From contig CP054187.1 in NCBI GenBank assembly GCA_015200345.1, positions 3,332,470-3,396,469 on the forward strand: a stretch of 64,000 nucleotides of DNA, written 5' to 3'. This DNA comes from Planctomycetia bacterium. GTDB taxonomy: Bacteria; Planctomycetota; Phycisphaerae; UBA1845; UTPLA1. The notes beneath the pieces were generated by a model. The model was not told where the DNA came from. It ran no database searches and saw only the letters and a list, made by a program, of their open reading frames with translations. Below, in pieces: positions 16,301-24,117 of the stretch; the stretch's first letter is position 1; each line of letters starts with the position of its first letter. Made by a program: the position numbers and the translations under genes.

Positions 16301-18719
16301 CGACAACAGCGCCTACCTGTTCCAGCCGGACGGTTCGATTGACTTCTACTCGGTCTGCCGGGCCTCTCCGGTGAACGCGCTGCCGACCGATCCGGCCGGC
16401 GGCACGGTCGTGACATTGGCCAACAATGCCTCGACGCCGATTGTCCTGGGGCCGGGTCACAACGTGCTGCTCTATGGTGTGTCGTACGGAACGGTGCATA
16501 TCGGAAGCAACGGTTACCTCACTTTCACCGCGGGCGACACGGACAGCACCGAGACGCTTGCGGACCACTTCGACACGCCGCGCGTGTCGGGCCTCTTCGA
16601 CGATCTGAACCCGGCTTTGGCCGGCGCGCAAATCAGCTACAAGGAACTGGCGGATCGGTTCGTCGTGACGTATCTGAACGTGCCGAAGGCCTCGACGACG
16701 AACACGAACACGTTCCAGATCGAGATGTACTACGACGGCCGGATTCAGATCGCGTACCTCGGCGTGGATGTTCTGGACGCCATCGTCGGTTTGTCGGGCG
16801 GCGGGAACCTCTCGCCGGACTTCTTCGAGAGCGATTTCTCGTCGTTTGGAAATTGCGGTCCGCGTCCGCCGTCGGCGGCCGGTTTGACCGTTGAAGTGCC
16901 GATGGACAGGCAGGTGCCGATCAACCTGATCGCCGGGGACGACGGCATTCCCAATCCGCAGCTGGAATACATCATCACGTCGCTCCCGACGTATGAGCTG
17001 CGCGACGCGGGGAACAACCAGGTCATTGCGTCGGTTCCGTATACACTGGTCGCCAACGGCAACCAGGTGCTGTACCAGCCAACGGGCGGCTACATAGGCT
17101 CGGATTCGTTCACCTTCAAGGCGAACGATGGTGGAACGGCTCCGGACGGCGGTGATTCGAACGTCGCCACGGTGACGCTCAACGTCCTGCCGGTGCTGAC
17201 CATTCCGTTCAGCGACGAATTCCCGACGACGACGTTCGATTCGCAGAAATGGTACACCGTGTCGAACGCCACAATCGACAGCACGACGCCGATCAATCCG
17301 CCCAGCCCGCCGTACGCGGCGCGGTTCAACGGCGATCCGGCCGGGACGGACTCGATTGTCACTCACTTGTTCGACCTGTCGGGCGGCGACCCGGTCCGGC
17401 TGACTTACTCCTGGCAGGTACGCGGCAATGGTGAGACGCCGGACACCGGCGACGACCTGTTCATAGAGTACCGTGATTCGGGCGGCAACTGGCAGATCCT
17501 CCAGCAGCACCTTGGTTCGCTGCCGGATATGACGACGTTCAACACGACGACCATGCTGCTCCCGCCGGGCGCGCTGCACAGTTCGTTCCGGCTACGGATT
17601 CGCAACATCGGAACGGCCGGTAATTTCGACGATTGGCTTGTGGATGACGTGCGGCTTGTTCCGGAGAATGCACCGGTAGCGGTTAGTACGGTTCATACAA
17701 CCGGTTCCAACACGCCGATTACGATTGGTCTCGTGGCCAGTGATCCGAACATGGACCCGCTGACGTACACGATTCAATCGCTGCCGAGCATTGGCACGCT
17801 GCGTGACCCGGTCACGGGCACCATTGCTTCGGCGCCGCATACGCTGTCCGGCAGCTCGGTCGAGTTCCTGCCTGGGCCGGGTGTCTTCTCGGGCAACACC
17901 AGTTTCACGTTCAACGTGACCGACGGGCAGCACACGTCGAACACCGCGACCGTGAGCATCACCATCGGCGGCCCGCAACCAGTGCATGTCTTCAATCTGG
18001 ACACCGATCCGGGCTGGATCGGCGATGCCGGGCCGGGCGGCAGCGGGCCAAACGGCAATGGCTGGGCCTGGGGCGTGCCGAACAACAGCGGCGGAAGCTG
18101 TGGTACCGGTCGCGCGAATCCGACCAGCGGGTTCACCGGATCGAACGTGTACGGCTACAACCTGATCGGCTGCTACACGAACAACCTGACGCCGACGCGC
18201 TGGTTGACGACCACGGCGATTGATTGTTCCAACATCACTCAAGTGCAGCTGCGGTTCAAGCGATGGCTGGGCATCGAATCGGCGACGTTCGACAAGGCTT
18301 ACATCGAGGTCTCGACGAACGGAACCACCTGGACGCCCGTCTGGACGCACTCGGGCGGGTCCTTCACCGAGCAGGCGTGGACGTCGCAGAGTTACGATGT
18401 GCCGGCGGCTGACAATCAGCCGACTGTATACATTCGATGGGGCATGGGCGTGACCGATTCGTCGGTCACGTACCAGGGCTGGAACATCGACGACGTCGAG
18501 ATCTGGGGCGACGTTCCGTCCGCCTGCACCAACGTGCTGCGGGGCGACGTGAACAACGACGGCCAGATCAACGGCGGTGACGTGGCCCTGTTCACCCAGG
18601 CCTATCTCGACGAGAACTCGGTCACACCCGCGCAGAAGTGCGCGGCCGATACCGTTGTCAACGATGCAATCGATGACGCCGACGTGGCCAAGCTCGTCGA
18701 GTGGATGCTGGCTCCGTAA
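13386..18719 (+). CDS. Giant secreted subtilisin-like (S8) protease with dockerin-like C-terminus
   Basis: A 1777-residue exported protein. The signal peptide (MSFARRFLFSVCLISIVGWG, then RVQAAEP) is preceded by AGAGGA 8 nt upstream of the ATG, which fixes the start; a TTG at 13332 would add 18 residues before the signal. An N-terminal prodomain-like region (about 90-300) precedes the catalytic triad: Asp312 in VMVYDGGK, His342 in DHATHVSG and Ser547 in GTSMASPT. After the protease domain come a beta-sandwich (about 610-740), an Ig/FN3-like stretch with ATVNYGTSCGS (about 890), a domain with cadherin-like VTLNVLPVL segments, and repeated beta domains (PITIGLVASDPNMDPLTY). The C-terminus has an EF-hand-like GDVNNDGQINGGDVALFTQA, as in type-I dockerin modules of planctomycetes. 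It is presumably calcium-dependent and cell-surface or extracellular; substrate unknown. Confidence 0.92.
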   Translation: MSFARRFLFSVCLISIVGWGRVQAAEPVIRWRTGTQTLPRQSVEQVKAKLLELAGVSATEGMQSAGAVKAGEGSGQAGAGSSQAGAAAQANAAGSAHVIVQFETPVTRAMREQLTAGGLTLQSYLGDNAYFAHVDGSKLNAELAAQVPGFSRVAPIHLEAKLHPDLAAGEIVPWSVVPRDGVVKLKGEGDESPALGDAGKLWAATEDDLKDPFVAAYVIFHPDVSLEDGVAKIHELDGRVMSYLYTINGLVVELPYANLKVLGLEDSVQWIEPPLPPMGELNAENRVRTGANIVQAAPYNLTGAGVKVMVYDGGKIRTTHQDFQGRGVIGASEPACSTVSDHATHVSGTIGGAGVANANNKGMAPGVDIVSYGFQQSATGTTCPSLSAGFLYTDPGDALVDYTNAFNVAGAVISNNSIGTNTAPNGFNCAWEGDYGAMDILIDSMVRGSLGQPIRVVWANGNERSSGRCGTTYRTTAPPACAKNHITVGALNSNDDSVTSFTSWGPADDDRMKPDLSAPGCQVGGDAGVTSCGSASDTAYTSKCGTSMASPTVCGLSALLLQDYRAQFPGNPDFRNSTLKILLAHTAVDLFNPGPDYQTGYGSVRIQPAVDFMRTGNFLENTVSGTGETFQAVVIVSPLDTQLKVTLAWDDVPGTANTIPELVNDLDLRVFDASNTQYYPWTLGGIANPAAPAVRTQRNSVDNIEQVVIDAPAPGAYRVEVHGFNVPQGPQPFSLCASPLLVNCSSQGTMSLDRTKYACASTATLRVVDCDLNTDDGSVQTVNVSIASTTEPGGETVTLTETAAESATFVGSINLATSDSAGVLHIANGDTVTATYVDADDGNGGFNVNVTANATVDCDSPIISNVAVSNIEPRNATITFTTNEPCRATVNYGTSCGSLTGSASSQTYNTSHTFDLSNLTIATTYFFSVSVEDQAANTATDDNGGSCHTFTTEDLPELYTEQFTGGADSFDLDNSAYLFQPDGSIDFYSVCRASPVNALPTDPAGGTVVTLANNASTPIVLGPGHNVLLYGVSYGTVHIGSNGYLTFTAGDTDSTETLADHFDTPRVSGLFDDLNPALAGAQISYKELADRFVVTYLNVPKASTTNTNTFQIEMYYDGRIQIAYLGVDVLDAIVGLSGGGNLSPDFFESDFSSFGNCGPRPPSAAGLTVEVPMDRQVPINLIAGDDGIPNPQLEYIITSLPTYELRDAGNNQVIASVPYTLVANGNQVLYQPTGGYIGSDSFTFKANDGGTAPDGGDSNVATVTLNVLPVLTIPFSDEFPTTTFDSQKWYTVSNATIDSTTPINPPSPPYAARFNGDPAGTDSIVTHLFDLSGGDPVRLTYSWQVRGNGETPDTGDDLFIEYRDSGGNWQILQQHLGSLPDMTTFNTTTMLLPPGALHSSFRLRIRNIGTAGNFDDWLVDDVRLVPENAPVAVSTVHTTGSNTPITIGLVASDPNMDPLTYTIQSLPSIGTLRDPVTGTIASAPHTLSGSSVEFLPGPGVFSGNTSFTFNVTDGQHTSNTATVSITIGGPQPVHVFNLDTDPGWIGDAGPGGSGPNGNGWAWGVPNNSGGSCGTGRANPTSGFTGSNVYGYNLIGCYTNNLTPTRWLTTTAIDCSNITQVQLRFKRWLGIESATFDKAYIEVSTNGTTWTPVWTHSGGSFTEQAWTSQSYDVPAADNQPTVYIRWGMGVTDSSVTYQGWNIDDVEIWGDVPSACTNVLRGDVNNDGQINGGDVALFTQAYLDENSVTPAQKCAADTVVNDAIDDADVAKLVEWMLAP

Positions 18720-18750
18720 ATCCGGCAGCGGCTGAAGTTCATTGCGACCG

Positions 18751-18806
18751 ACCTCCGCCGTTTCAGATCGGGCCTTGCCCGGTTTGGATCGGCGGAGGTT
18801 TTTTTC
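18751..18806 (+). terminator. Rho-independent terminator after the subtilase gene
   Basis: A perfect 10-bp stem, ACCTCCGCCG (18751-18760) pairing with CGGCGGAGGT (18790-18799), encloses a loop holding a smaller GGGC/GCCC hairpin and is followed directly by a run of T. It begins 31 nt after the stop codon and separates the subtilase from the next gene. Confidence 0.92.
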
Positions 18807-18841
18807 TGCATCGTGCCATCCAGGACGCTGCGGCCGCTGAA

Positions 18842-18870
18842 TTGGCTGCCTGCGGGAGCGCGCGTATCAT
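18842..18870 (+). promoter_or_regulatory. Sigma-70-type promoter for the alpha/beta hydrolase gene
   Basis: TTGGCT (18842-18847) and TATCAT (18865-18870) are separated by exactly 17 nt. The GTG start codon of the next gene lies 6 nt after the -10 box, so initiation about 7 nt downstream would fall on the start codon itself and give a leaderless mRNA. Confidence 0.5.
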
Positions 18871-18876
18871 CCTGTT

Positions 18877-19776
18877 GTGGTGACCTCGCTGCCAGACATG
18901 CCCCAGCCGGCTGCTTCGCAAGGCCGCCGGAAGCTCGCTCGCCGACCGGCTGCCGTCCTGCGCCGGCTGGTCATCATCCTGGTAACGGGTTACCTGTTCT
19001 GGTGCGTGGCGCTGTACTTGCTCCAGGACAGCTTGATTTTCCCGGCGGACATGGCACCGTCACCGCTGAAGGTGATCCCTTACGGGCAGTCAACGGTGGT
19101 CACGGAGTTTCCGCTCGATGACGGCGGCGCGGTCATGTCGTGGTATGTGCCCGCGCGCGTGGCGACCTCGCGGCCGGGCCCCGTGGCGATCTTCTTTCAT
19201 GGCAACGCGGAGATCATCGACTTCGAGGACGAGATCGTTCAGCCTTACCTGGGCCTCGGCGTATCGGTGCTGCTGCCCGAATATCGCGGCTACGGTCGCG
19301 CGGGCGGGAAACCGAGCGAAGCGGCGATTGTCTCGGATTGCGTGCGGTTCTACGACGAGCTGCTGAAGCGGCCGGACGTGGACCCGTCGCGGATAGTCTT
19401 TCACGGGCGGTCGCTGGGTGGTGCGGTGGCGGTGCAAGTGGCATCGCAGCGCAAGCCTGCTGCGATGATACTGCAATCGACGTTCACGAGCATGACGCGG
19501 ATGGCACGCGGCTACGGCGCGCCGTCGTTTCTTGTGCGACACGGCTTTCACACGGACGAGCGAATCGGGGGCCTGGGTGTGCCCGTTCTGCTGGCGCATG
19601 GCCGGCGTGATGACATCGTGCCGTTCAGCCACGCGGAGCAGTTGAAGGCGCTGATCCCCGGCGCGGAGCTGGTCGCGTTCGACTGCGATCACAACGGCTT
19701 CCCCGGCGACGGCAACGACGACGCCTACTGGGACGCCATCACGGCGTTTCTGCGGACCGCGAAGGTGCTGCCATGA
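18877..19776 (+). CDS. Membrane-anchored alpha/beta hydrolase (ABHD12/13, BEM46-like)
   Basis: A 299-residue serine hydrolase with an N-terminal membrane anchor at about 28-50 (LRRLVIILVTGYLFWCVALY). The catalytic triad is visible: Ser179 in HGRSLGGAV, Asp245 or Asp246 in GRRDDIVPF, and His272 in FDCDHNGFP. The oxyanion segment is FFHGNAE. This set is typical of BEM46/ABHD13-type hydrolases, which act on lipids or esters at membranes; the substrate here is not known. The start is GTG at 18877; an ATG at 18898 would shorten the cytoplasmic leader but leave the anchor intact. The stop overlaps the purN start by 4 nt (ATGA), so the two are cotranscribed. The gene sits directly behind a strong terminator and carries its own promoter-like sequence. 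Confidence 0.88.
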   Translation: MVTSLPDMPQPAASQGRRKLARRPAAVLRRLVIILVTGYLFWCVALYLLQDSLIFPADMAPSPLKVIPYGQSTVVTEFPLDDGGAVMSWYVPARVATSRPGPVAIFFHGNAEIIDFEDEIVQPYLGLGVSVLLPEYRGYGRAGGKPSEAAIVSDCVRFYDELLKRPDVDPSRIVFHGRSLGGAVAVQVASQRKPAAMILQSTFTSMTRMARGYGAPSFLVRHGFHTDERIGGLGVPVLLAHGRRDDIVPFSHAEQLKALIPGAELVAFDCDHNGFPGDGNDDAYWDAITAFLRTAKVLP

Positions 19777-20435
19777 GTCGCCGCGGGCGCGATCGGCGGC
19801 ACGATGGGAGCGACGGGCGCGAGGGCGGGCGATCCGGCCCGTTTCGCATCGCCGTGCTGATCTCCGGCGGCGGATCGACGCTTCAGAATCTGATTGATCG
19901 AATTCGCGACGGCCGGCTGCCGGGCGTGGAGATCTGTGTCGTCATCTCGTCACGCAGCGACGTGGCCGGCGTTGCCCGGGCCGAGGCGGCCGGCCTGCCG
20001 GTGGATGTGATTCGGGTGAAGGACCATCCCGACGCGCAGCGGTTCAGCGACCACGTGACGCTGACGCTCGATGTGTACGCGCCCGACTTGGTCGTTCAGG
20101 CGGGTTGGTTGTGTTACTGGATCGTTCCACCGCGCTGGCTGGGCAAGGTGATCAACCTGCACCCGGCGCTGCTGCCGAAGTTCGGGGGCAAGGGCATGTA
20201 CGGGCACTACGTGCACGAGGCCGTGCTGGCGGCGGGTGACCGCGAGACGGGCGCGACGGTTCACTGGGTGGACAACGAATACGACCACGGCGCGGTGATC
20301 GCGCAGGCGCGTTGCCCGGTGCAGGCGGGGGATACGCCGGACACGCTGGCGCAGCGGGTGCAAGCGCTGGAGCGCGAGCTGCTTCCGCGGACGATTCTTG
20401 CGATTCGTCGCGGCGAAGTGAAGCGCGCGAAGTGA
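19773..20435 (+). CDS. purN: Phosphoribosylglycinamide formyltransferase
   Basis: PurN carries out the third step of purine synthesis, transferring a formyl group from 10-formyltetrahydrofolate to GAR in the cytoplasm. The 220-residue product has the substrate loop ISGGGSTLQNL (the family usually has GSGSNLQ), the formyl-folate motif NLHPALLPKFGGKGMYG with catalytic Asn and His, and the catalytic Asp in WVDNEYDHGAVIAQ. A basic, Gly/Asp-rich leader of about 22 residues precedes the Rossmann strand FRIAVLIS. The start ATG overlaps the stop of the hydrolase gene by 4 nt, supporting it. The gene ends 105 nt from the convergent rpsI, with the rpsI terminator between them. Confidence 0.93.
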   Translation: MSRRGRDRRHDGSDGREGGRSGPFRIAVLISGGGSTLQNLIDRIRDGRLPGVEICVVISSRSDVAGVARAEAAGLPVDVIRVKDHPDAQRFSDHVTLTLDVYAPDLVVQAGWLCYWIVPPRWLGKVINLHPALLPKFGGKGMYGHYVHEAVLAAGDRETGATVHWVDNEYDHGAVIAQARCPVQAGDTPDTLAQRVQALERELLPRTILAIRRGEVKRAK

Positions 20436-20475
20436 TAGCGGTGCGAATCGCGCTCTTGGGGGATACTGAAACGCG

Positions 20476-20512
20476 AAAAAAAAAGAAGCCGGCGGATCGC
20501 AATCCGTCGGCT
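20476..20512 (-). terminator. Rho-independent terminator after rplM-rpsI
   Basis: Read on the minus strand, AGCCGACGGAT, a 4-nt loop TGCG, then ATCCGCCGGCT form an 11-bp stem with one mismatch. It is followed by an uninterrupted run of nine T (the A-tract at 20476-20484 on the plus strand). It lies about 29 nt after the rpsI stop. Confidence 0.9.
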
Positions 20513-20540
20513 CCTGGATAATCTGATTTCTCGCAGGCGT

Positions 20541-20972
20541 TTAGCGCTTGGAGAACTGGAATCGCTTGCGTGCGCCGGGCTGGCCGGGCTTCTTGCGCTC
20601 GACCTTTCGGCTGTCGCGGGTGAGGAACTTGCCGTCGCGAAGGACGGGTTCAAGGCTCGAGTCGGCCTTGATCAGGGCGCGGGCGACGCCCATGACGATG
20701 GCGCCGGTCTGGCCGGTCTGGCCGCCGCCGCGGACGTTCACGAAGATGTCGTACTTGCCGAGGGTGTTGGTGGCCTTGAGCGGTGCGAGGACATCGGTGC
20801 GATGCTGGACATCAAGCAGGTAGTCCTTGGCTTCGCGCTGGCCGATGAGGAACTTGCCGGAACCGGGCCGCAATCGGACGCGCGCGACGGCGGTCTTGCG
20901 TCGGCCGGTGCCCCAGTAAAAGGTGCCCCCGGCGGTTTTCTTTTGAGCGGTGTCAGCGGTCGTTTCAGCCAC
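20541..20972 (-). CDS. rpsI: Small ribosomal subunit protein S9 (uS9)
   Basis: A 143-residue ribosomal protein of the 30S head. After a 15-residue acidic/Thr-rich leader, GTFYWGTGRRKTAVARVRLR is the S9 signature, and the C-terminal KPGQPGARKRFQFSKR is the basic tail that reaches the P-site tRNA and ends in the conserved KR. The middle matches the family (DIFVNVRGGGQTGQTGAIVM). It lies downstream of rplM with a 50-nt gap, the conserved bacterial rplM-rpsI order, and is followed by an intrinsic terminator. It uses a TAA stop. Confidence 0.97.
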   Translation of the reverse strand: MAETTADTAQKKTAGGTFYWGTGRRKTAVARVRLRPGSGKFLIGQREAKDYLLDVQHRTDVLAPLKATNTLGKYDIFVNVRGGGQTGQTGAIVMGVARALIKADSSLEPVLRDGKFLTRDSRKVERKKPGQPGARKRFQFSKR

Positions 20973-21022
20973 GATTCACTCCGACGGTCAGATTCAGGGC
21001 GGCCGGTTTCCGGCCGCCGGGT

Positions 21023-21475
21023 TTAGATTTTTGTCAGGTCCAGCGGTTGGAGGTTCTGCGCCTGATGCGGGTGATTGCCGCCGGCGTAGATTTTAAGCTT
21101 GAGCAACTGCCGCCGCGCGAGGGCGTTCTTCGGCATCATGCGGCGCACCGCTTCGCGCAGGACGCGATCGGGGTGACGGGCCATCATGTCGTTGAACGAG
21201 ACGACCTTTTTGCCGCCCGGGTAGTAGGAGTAGGATTGGTACTCCATCTCCTGATCCTTCGTGCCGGTGGTCTTGATCTTCTCGACGTTGGTCACGACGA
21301 CGAAATCGCCGGTGTCCACGTGCGGCGTGTAACTGGGCTTGTGCTTGCCGACCAGGACGGTCGCGAGTTTCGTCGCGAGGCGGCCGAGGATCTTGCCGTC
21401 GGCATCGACGGAGAACCACTTCCGCTCCACTTCGTGGGGCTTGGCCTGAAAGCACTTCTGGGTCATCACGGGCAT
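21023..21475 (-). CDS. rplM: Large ribosomal subunit protein L13 (uL13)
   Basis: A 150-residue 50S protein, close to the usual 142-150. Key features are KWFSVDADGKILGRLATKLA near the N-terminus, VTNVEKIKTTGTKDQEMEYQ, HPDRVLREAVRRMMPKNALA and the ending YAGGNHPHQAQNLQPLDL, all standard L13. The start ATG at 21473-21475 (MPVMTQKCF) is chosen because AGGAAGA lies about 8 nt upstream; an ATG three codons later is an alternative, and a more upstream in-frame codon lacks a ribosome site. It is the first gene of the rplM-rpsI operon, behind a near-consensus promoter. Confidence 0.97.
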   Translation of the reverse strand: MPVMTQKCFQAKPHEVERKWFSVDADGKILGRLATKLATVLVGKHKPSYTPHVDTGDFVVVTNVEKIKTTGTKDQEMEYQSYSYYPGGKKVVSFNDMMARHPDRVLREAVRRMMPKNALARRQLLKLKIYAGGNHPHQAQNLQPLDLTKI

Positions 21476-21523
21476 GTCAGTTCTTCCTGCTGGTCGTTTC
21501 AACCGAGTTTTGTGAAGCCCCGC

Positions 21524-21551
21524 ATTCTAAGCGATGGGCGGGGTTCGTCAA
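21524..21551 (-). promoter_or_regulatory. Sigma-70-type promoter of rplM-rpsI
   Basis: On the minus strand TTGACG (21551-21546) and TAGAAT (21529-21524) are separated by 16 nt. The expected start site is near 21517, giving a leader of about 40 nt that includes the AGGAAG ribosome site of rplM. Its position in front of a ribosomal protein operon and near-consensus boxes make it one of the most convincing promoters in the window. Confidence 0.75.
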
Positions 21552-21660
21552 GGGCTTTGCAGCCCGGGATTTCGCGGCAGCGCTGTGCTAACTTCTTTAT
21601 TTGCCCGCGCTTACGCCGGTTCGATCGGGTTCACCAATGCACCCGCCCAACGGGACGAAA

Positions 21661-22512
21661 TCACGCCACGAACTCAATCTCGCCCGGGTTGGGAACCATG
21701 CCGGCGGCGGTCGCTTCGGACAGAAGCCGGCGGACGGCTTCTTCGCCGCGCGGGCCGTAGGCGAGTGTCCAGTTGTTGACATACATCCCGACAAACTTAT
21801 CCGTGAGGGCGCGATCGAGGCCGCGGCCGAACTCGCGGGCGTACTCGACGGCTTCGTCGCGATGGTCGAGCGCGTATTGAATGGACTGGCGGATGAGGCC
21901 GGAAATTTGCTTCATGGCGGCTGCGCCGAGGTCGCGGCGGATGACATTCCCGCCGAGCGGCAGCGGCAGGCCGGTGCGCGCCTGCCACCACTCGGCGAGA
22001 TCGACGACTTTGTGCAGGCCCATGGCGTGATAGGTGAGCTGGGCCTCGTGAATGATGAGGCCGGCATCGACCTCGCCGTCGGCGACGGCCTGCGGGATGC
22101 GGTCGAACTCCATGACGACAGGTGTATATTCCAAGTCGTTGAGGGCGAGACGCAGGACGAGGTTGGCGGTGGTGCGTTCGCCGGGGATGGCGATGGTGTC
22201 GCCGAGGAGGTTCTCGATGGGTCGGGGGCGCTTGGAGATGACCATCGGCCCGTAGCCGTCGCCCATGCTGCATCCGCAGCCGAGGAGCGCGTAGCGTGCC
22301 ATGACGTAGGGATAGCTGTGGATGCTGATGGCGGAGACTTCCAGCTCGCCGCGTTCGGCCCGGCGGTTGAGGGACTCGATGTCGGCCATTTCGTGGGTGA
22401 AGCGGTAGGGGCCGGTGTCGATTTTTTCGCGTGCCAGGGCGTAAAACATGAAGGCATCGTCGGGGTCGGGCGAATGGCCGATGCGGATGAGCGTGGAGCC
22501 GGGTTTATCCAT
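21661..22512 (-). CDS. mqnD: 1,4-dihydroxy-6-naphthoate synthase (futalosine pathway)
   Basis: MqnD converts cyclic de-hypoxanthine futalosine to 1,4-dihydroxy-6-naphthoate in the alternative menaquinone pathway. The 283-residue protein has the periplasmic-binding-protein-like fold of the MqnA/MqnD family. The opening IRIGHSPDPDDAFMFYALA is diagnostic, as is EVSAISIHSYPYV, then GYGPMVISKRP and the MqnD-type middle GLIIHEAQLTYHAMGLHKVV with PLPLGGNVIRRDLG. The length is as expected for MqnD. No other mqn genes are in the window. The presence of the gene implies menaquinone-based respiration without the classical men pathway. Confidence 0.93.
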   Translation of the reverse strand: MDKPGSTLIRIGHSPDPDDAFMFYALAREKIDTGPYRFTHEMADIESLNRRAERGELEVSAISIHSYPYVMARYALLGCGCSMGDGYGPMVISKRPRPIENLLGDTIAIPGERTTANLVLRLALNDLEYTPVVMEFDRIPQAVADGEVDAGLIIHEAQLTYHAMGLHKVVDLAEWWQARTGLPLPLGGNVIRRDLGAAAMKQISGLIRQSIQYALDHRDEAVEYAREFGRGLDRALTDKFVGMYVNNWTLAYGPRGEEAVRRLLSEATAAGMVPNPGEIEFVA

Positions 22513-22968
22513 ACAAGTGTCTCACAGTTGCCGGGCGCGGGGTCTGCCGAAGCACGGTTGCGGGGCGATTATACGGATTCGCAGGGGGAATTCGACGCGC
22601 CGCGGCTTGTAAGTACTGGCAACGTTTGGATCGAATCCGACGGCCGAGACGGCCATGCCACCCAAACTTTACCAGCGCCGCTTGTGAATCGTTTGGAGCC
22701 GGCGCGGACGCAATGCCGCGCGATCGCGCGGCGGCGCGGGCCACTGCCTGTGGCGGTTGACGTTGGCAGGGAGCGTGGGTCGGGTACAATGAGCGGGGTG
22801 ATGGTGAGGATGCCGCCGGGCGCGATCCGCCCGGCCTCGGCCTGATCCGATCGCAGGAGCTTGGTAGGCCCGTCGCGCGAGCGGAGACGCTTTGCGGTCG
22901 CGTGCGGGTTGCATCGGCAGGTCGGACTATGCGGCTTCGTCAGGCAGCCGGAAAGCGAGGGACGTGGG
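22513..22968. other. Divergent intergenic region between mqnD and pdhA (456 nt)
   Basis: No convincing gene was found here. On the minus strand a perfect TATAAT (22573-22568) lies about 55 nt before mqnD but without a good -35 box. On the plus strand there is a promoter-like pair at 22763-22790, described separately. Between that promoter and the chosen pdhA start is a frame open from 22861 that could extend PdhA by 36 residues, but the sequence is basic and unlike the family. Confidence 0.5.
22763..22790 (+). promoter_or_regulatory. Possible promoter for pdhA-pdhB
   Basis: TTGGCA (22763-22768) and TACAAT (22785-22790) are separated by 16 nt. An overlapping TTGACG just upstream is too far (22 nt) from the -10. 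The leader to the chosen pdhA GTG would be about 170 nt, which is long, so confidence is moderate. Confidence 0.4.
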
Positions 22969-24105
22969 GTGCCACGGAAACAGATCGAACTTTCAAATCG
23001 CGTCGAGTACCTGAACATTCTCGACCTGGAGGGCAACGCGGACGCCGCGCTGGACCCGAATCTCGATGCGAACGAGCTGCGAAAGTTGTTCCGCGCGATG
23101 CTCCTGGCGCGCCGTTATGACGAGCGGATGCTCAAGCTGCAACGGCAGGGGCGCATCGGAACGTACGGTCCGGCGCTGGGGCAGGAGGCGGCGTCGCTCG
23201 GCCCGGCGTATGTGCTGGACAAGGACGACTGGATGGCGCCGTCGTTCCGGGAGCCTGCGGGAATGTTGTATCGCGGCTGGCCGATGGAGAAGTTGATTTT
23301 GTGGTGGGGCGGCAACGAGACGGGATCCTCGACGCCGGCGGGGGTGAACGATACGCCGATCTGCGTTCCGGTGTCGTCGCAGTGTCTCTACGCAGCGGGG
23401 ATCGCGTGGGGCTGCAAGCTCAAGGGCGGCAAGAACGTCGCGCTGGGATTCGTCGGCGACGGCGGCACGAGCGAAGGTGACTTTCACGAGGCACTGAATG
23501 TCGCCGGCGCGTTTCAGTTGCCGCTGGTGATCGTGATTCAGAATAACCATTGGGCCATTTCGCTCCCGCGGCAGAAGCAATCGGCGGCGCAGACGCTGGC
23601 GCAGAAGGCCATTGCGTACGGCATGGATGGTCTGCAAGTGGACGGCAACGACCTTCTTGCCATGGTTGTCGCGACGCGCGAGGCGGTGGAGCACGCGCGC
23701 AGCGGCAAGGGGCCGATGCTCATCGAGGCGGTGACCTATCGCATGGGCGTCCACACGACGGCCGACGACCCGAAGAAGTATCGCACCGAGGAAGAGGTCG
23801 CCTGCTGGCAGCCGAAGGATCCGCTGGAGCGATTCTGGAAGTACCTGGTGAAGAAGAAGGTGATGGACGAGAAGGCGCGCGAGGCGCTGGAGGCGGAGCT
23901 TTCCGAACGGATCACCGAGGCGGTGGCCAAGGCCGAGGCGTACGAGCCGGATCTCACCGAGCCGTTCCGGCACAGTTTCGCGGACATGCCGCCGTCGTTG
24001 AAAGAGCAGTTTGCCGAGTTCCAGGCGTATCTGGAGGCATCGAATCGACCGGACAACGGCAGCACGCCGTCGGCGCACGATCCGCTGATGTCGCGGTTGC
24101 ATTGA
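22969..24105 (+). CDS. pdhA: Pyruvate dehydrogenase E1 component, alpha subunit
   Basis: With PdhB this forms the thiamine-diphosphate-dependent E1 that decarboxylates pyruvate and acetylates the lipoyl groups of E2. The 378-residue product has the TPP-binding motif GDGGTSEGDFHEALN running to NN (GDG...NN), QRQGRIGTYGPALGQEAASL near the N-terminus and the phosphorylation-loop-like YRMGVHTTADDPKKYR. It resembles the Bacillus-type E1-alpha rather than the homodimeric AceE. The start is GTG at 22969 (VPRKQIELSNRVEYLNIL), preceded by GAGGGA about 6 nt upstream; length then matches the family. pdhB follows after a 65-nt spacer containing a short repeat. E2 and E3 genes are not in the window. Confidence 0.92.
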   Translation: MPRKQIELSNRVEYLNILDLEGNADAALDPNLDANELRKLFRAMLLARRYDERMLKLQRQGRIGTYGPALGQEAASLGPAYVLDKDDWMAPSFREPAGMLYRGWPMEKLILWWGGNETGSSTPAGVNDTPICVPVSSQCLYAAGIAWGCKLKGGKNVALGFVGDGGTSEGDFHEALNVAGAFQLPLVIVIQNNHWAISLPRQKQSAAQTLAQKAIAYGMDGLQVDGNDLLAMVVATREAVEHARSGKGPMLIEAVTYRMGVHTTADDPKKYRTEEEVACWQPKDPLERFWKYLVKKKVMDEKAREALEAELSERITEAVAKAEAYEPDLTEPFRHSFADMPPSLKEQFAEFQAYLEASNRPDNGSTPSAHDPLMSRLH

Positions 24106-24117
24106 ACTTCTAAGGTG

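Noticed and set aside
13626..17579. 1317-codon minus-strand open frame
   Set aside because: Fully antisense to the subtilase gene; very high Arg, Val and His with no domain. Long antisense frames are expected in GC-rich coding DNA.
22757..22790. TTGACG with TACAAT as a promoter pair
   Set aside because: Spacing of 22 nt is too long; the overlapping TTGGCA at 16 nt is preferred.
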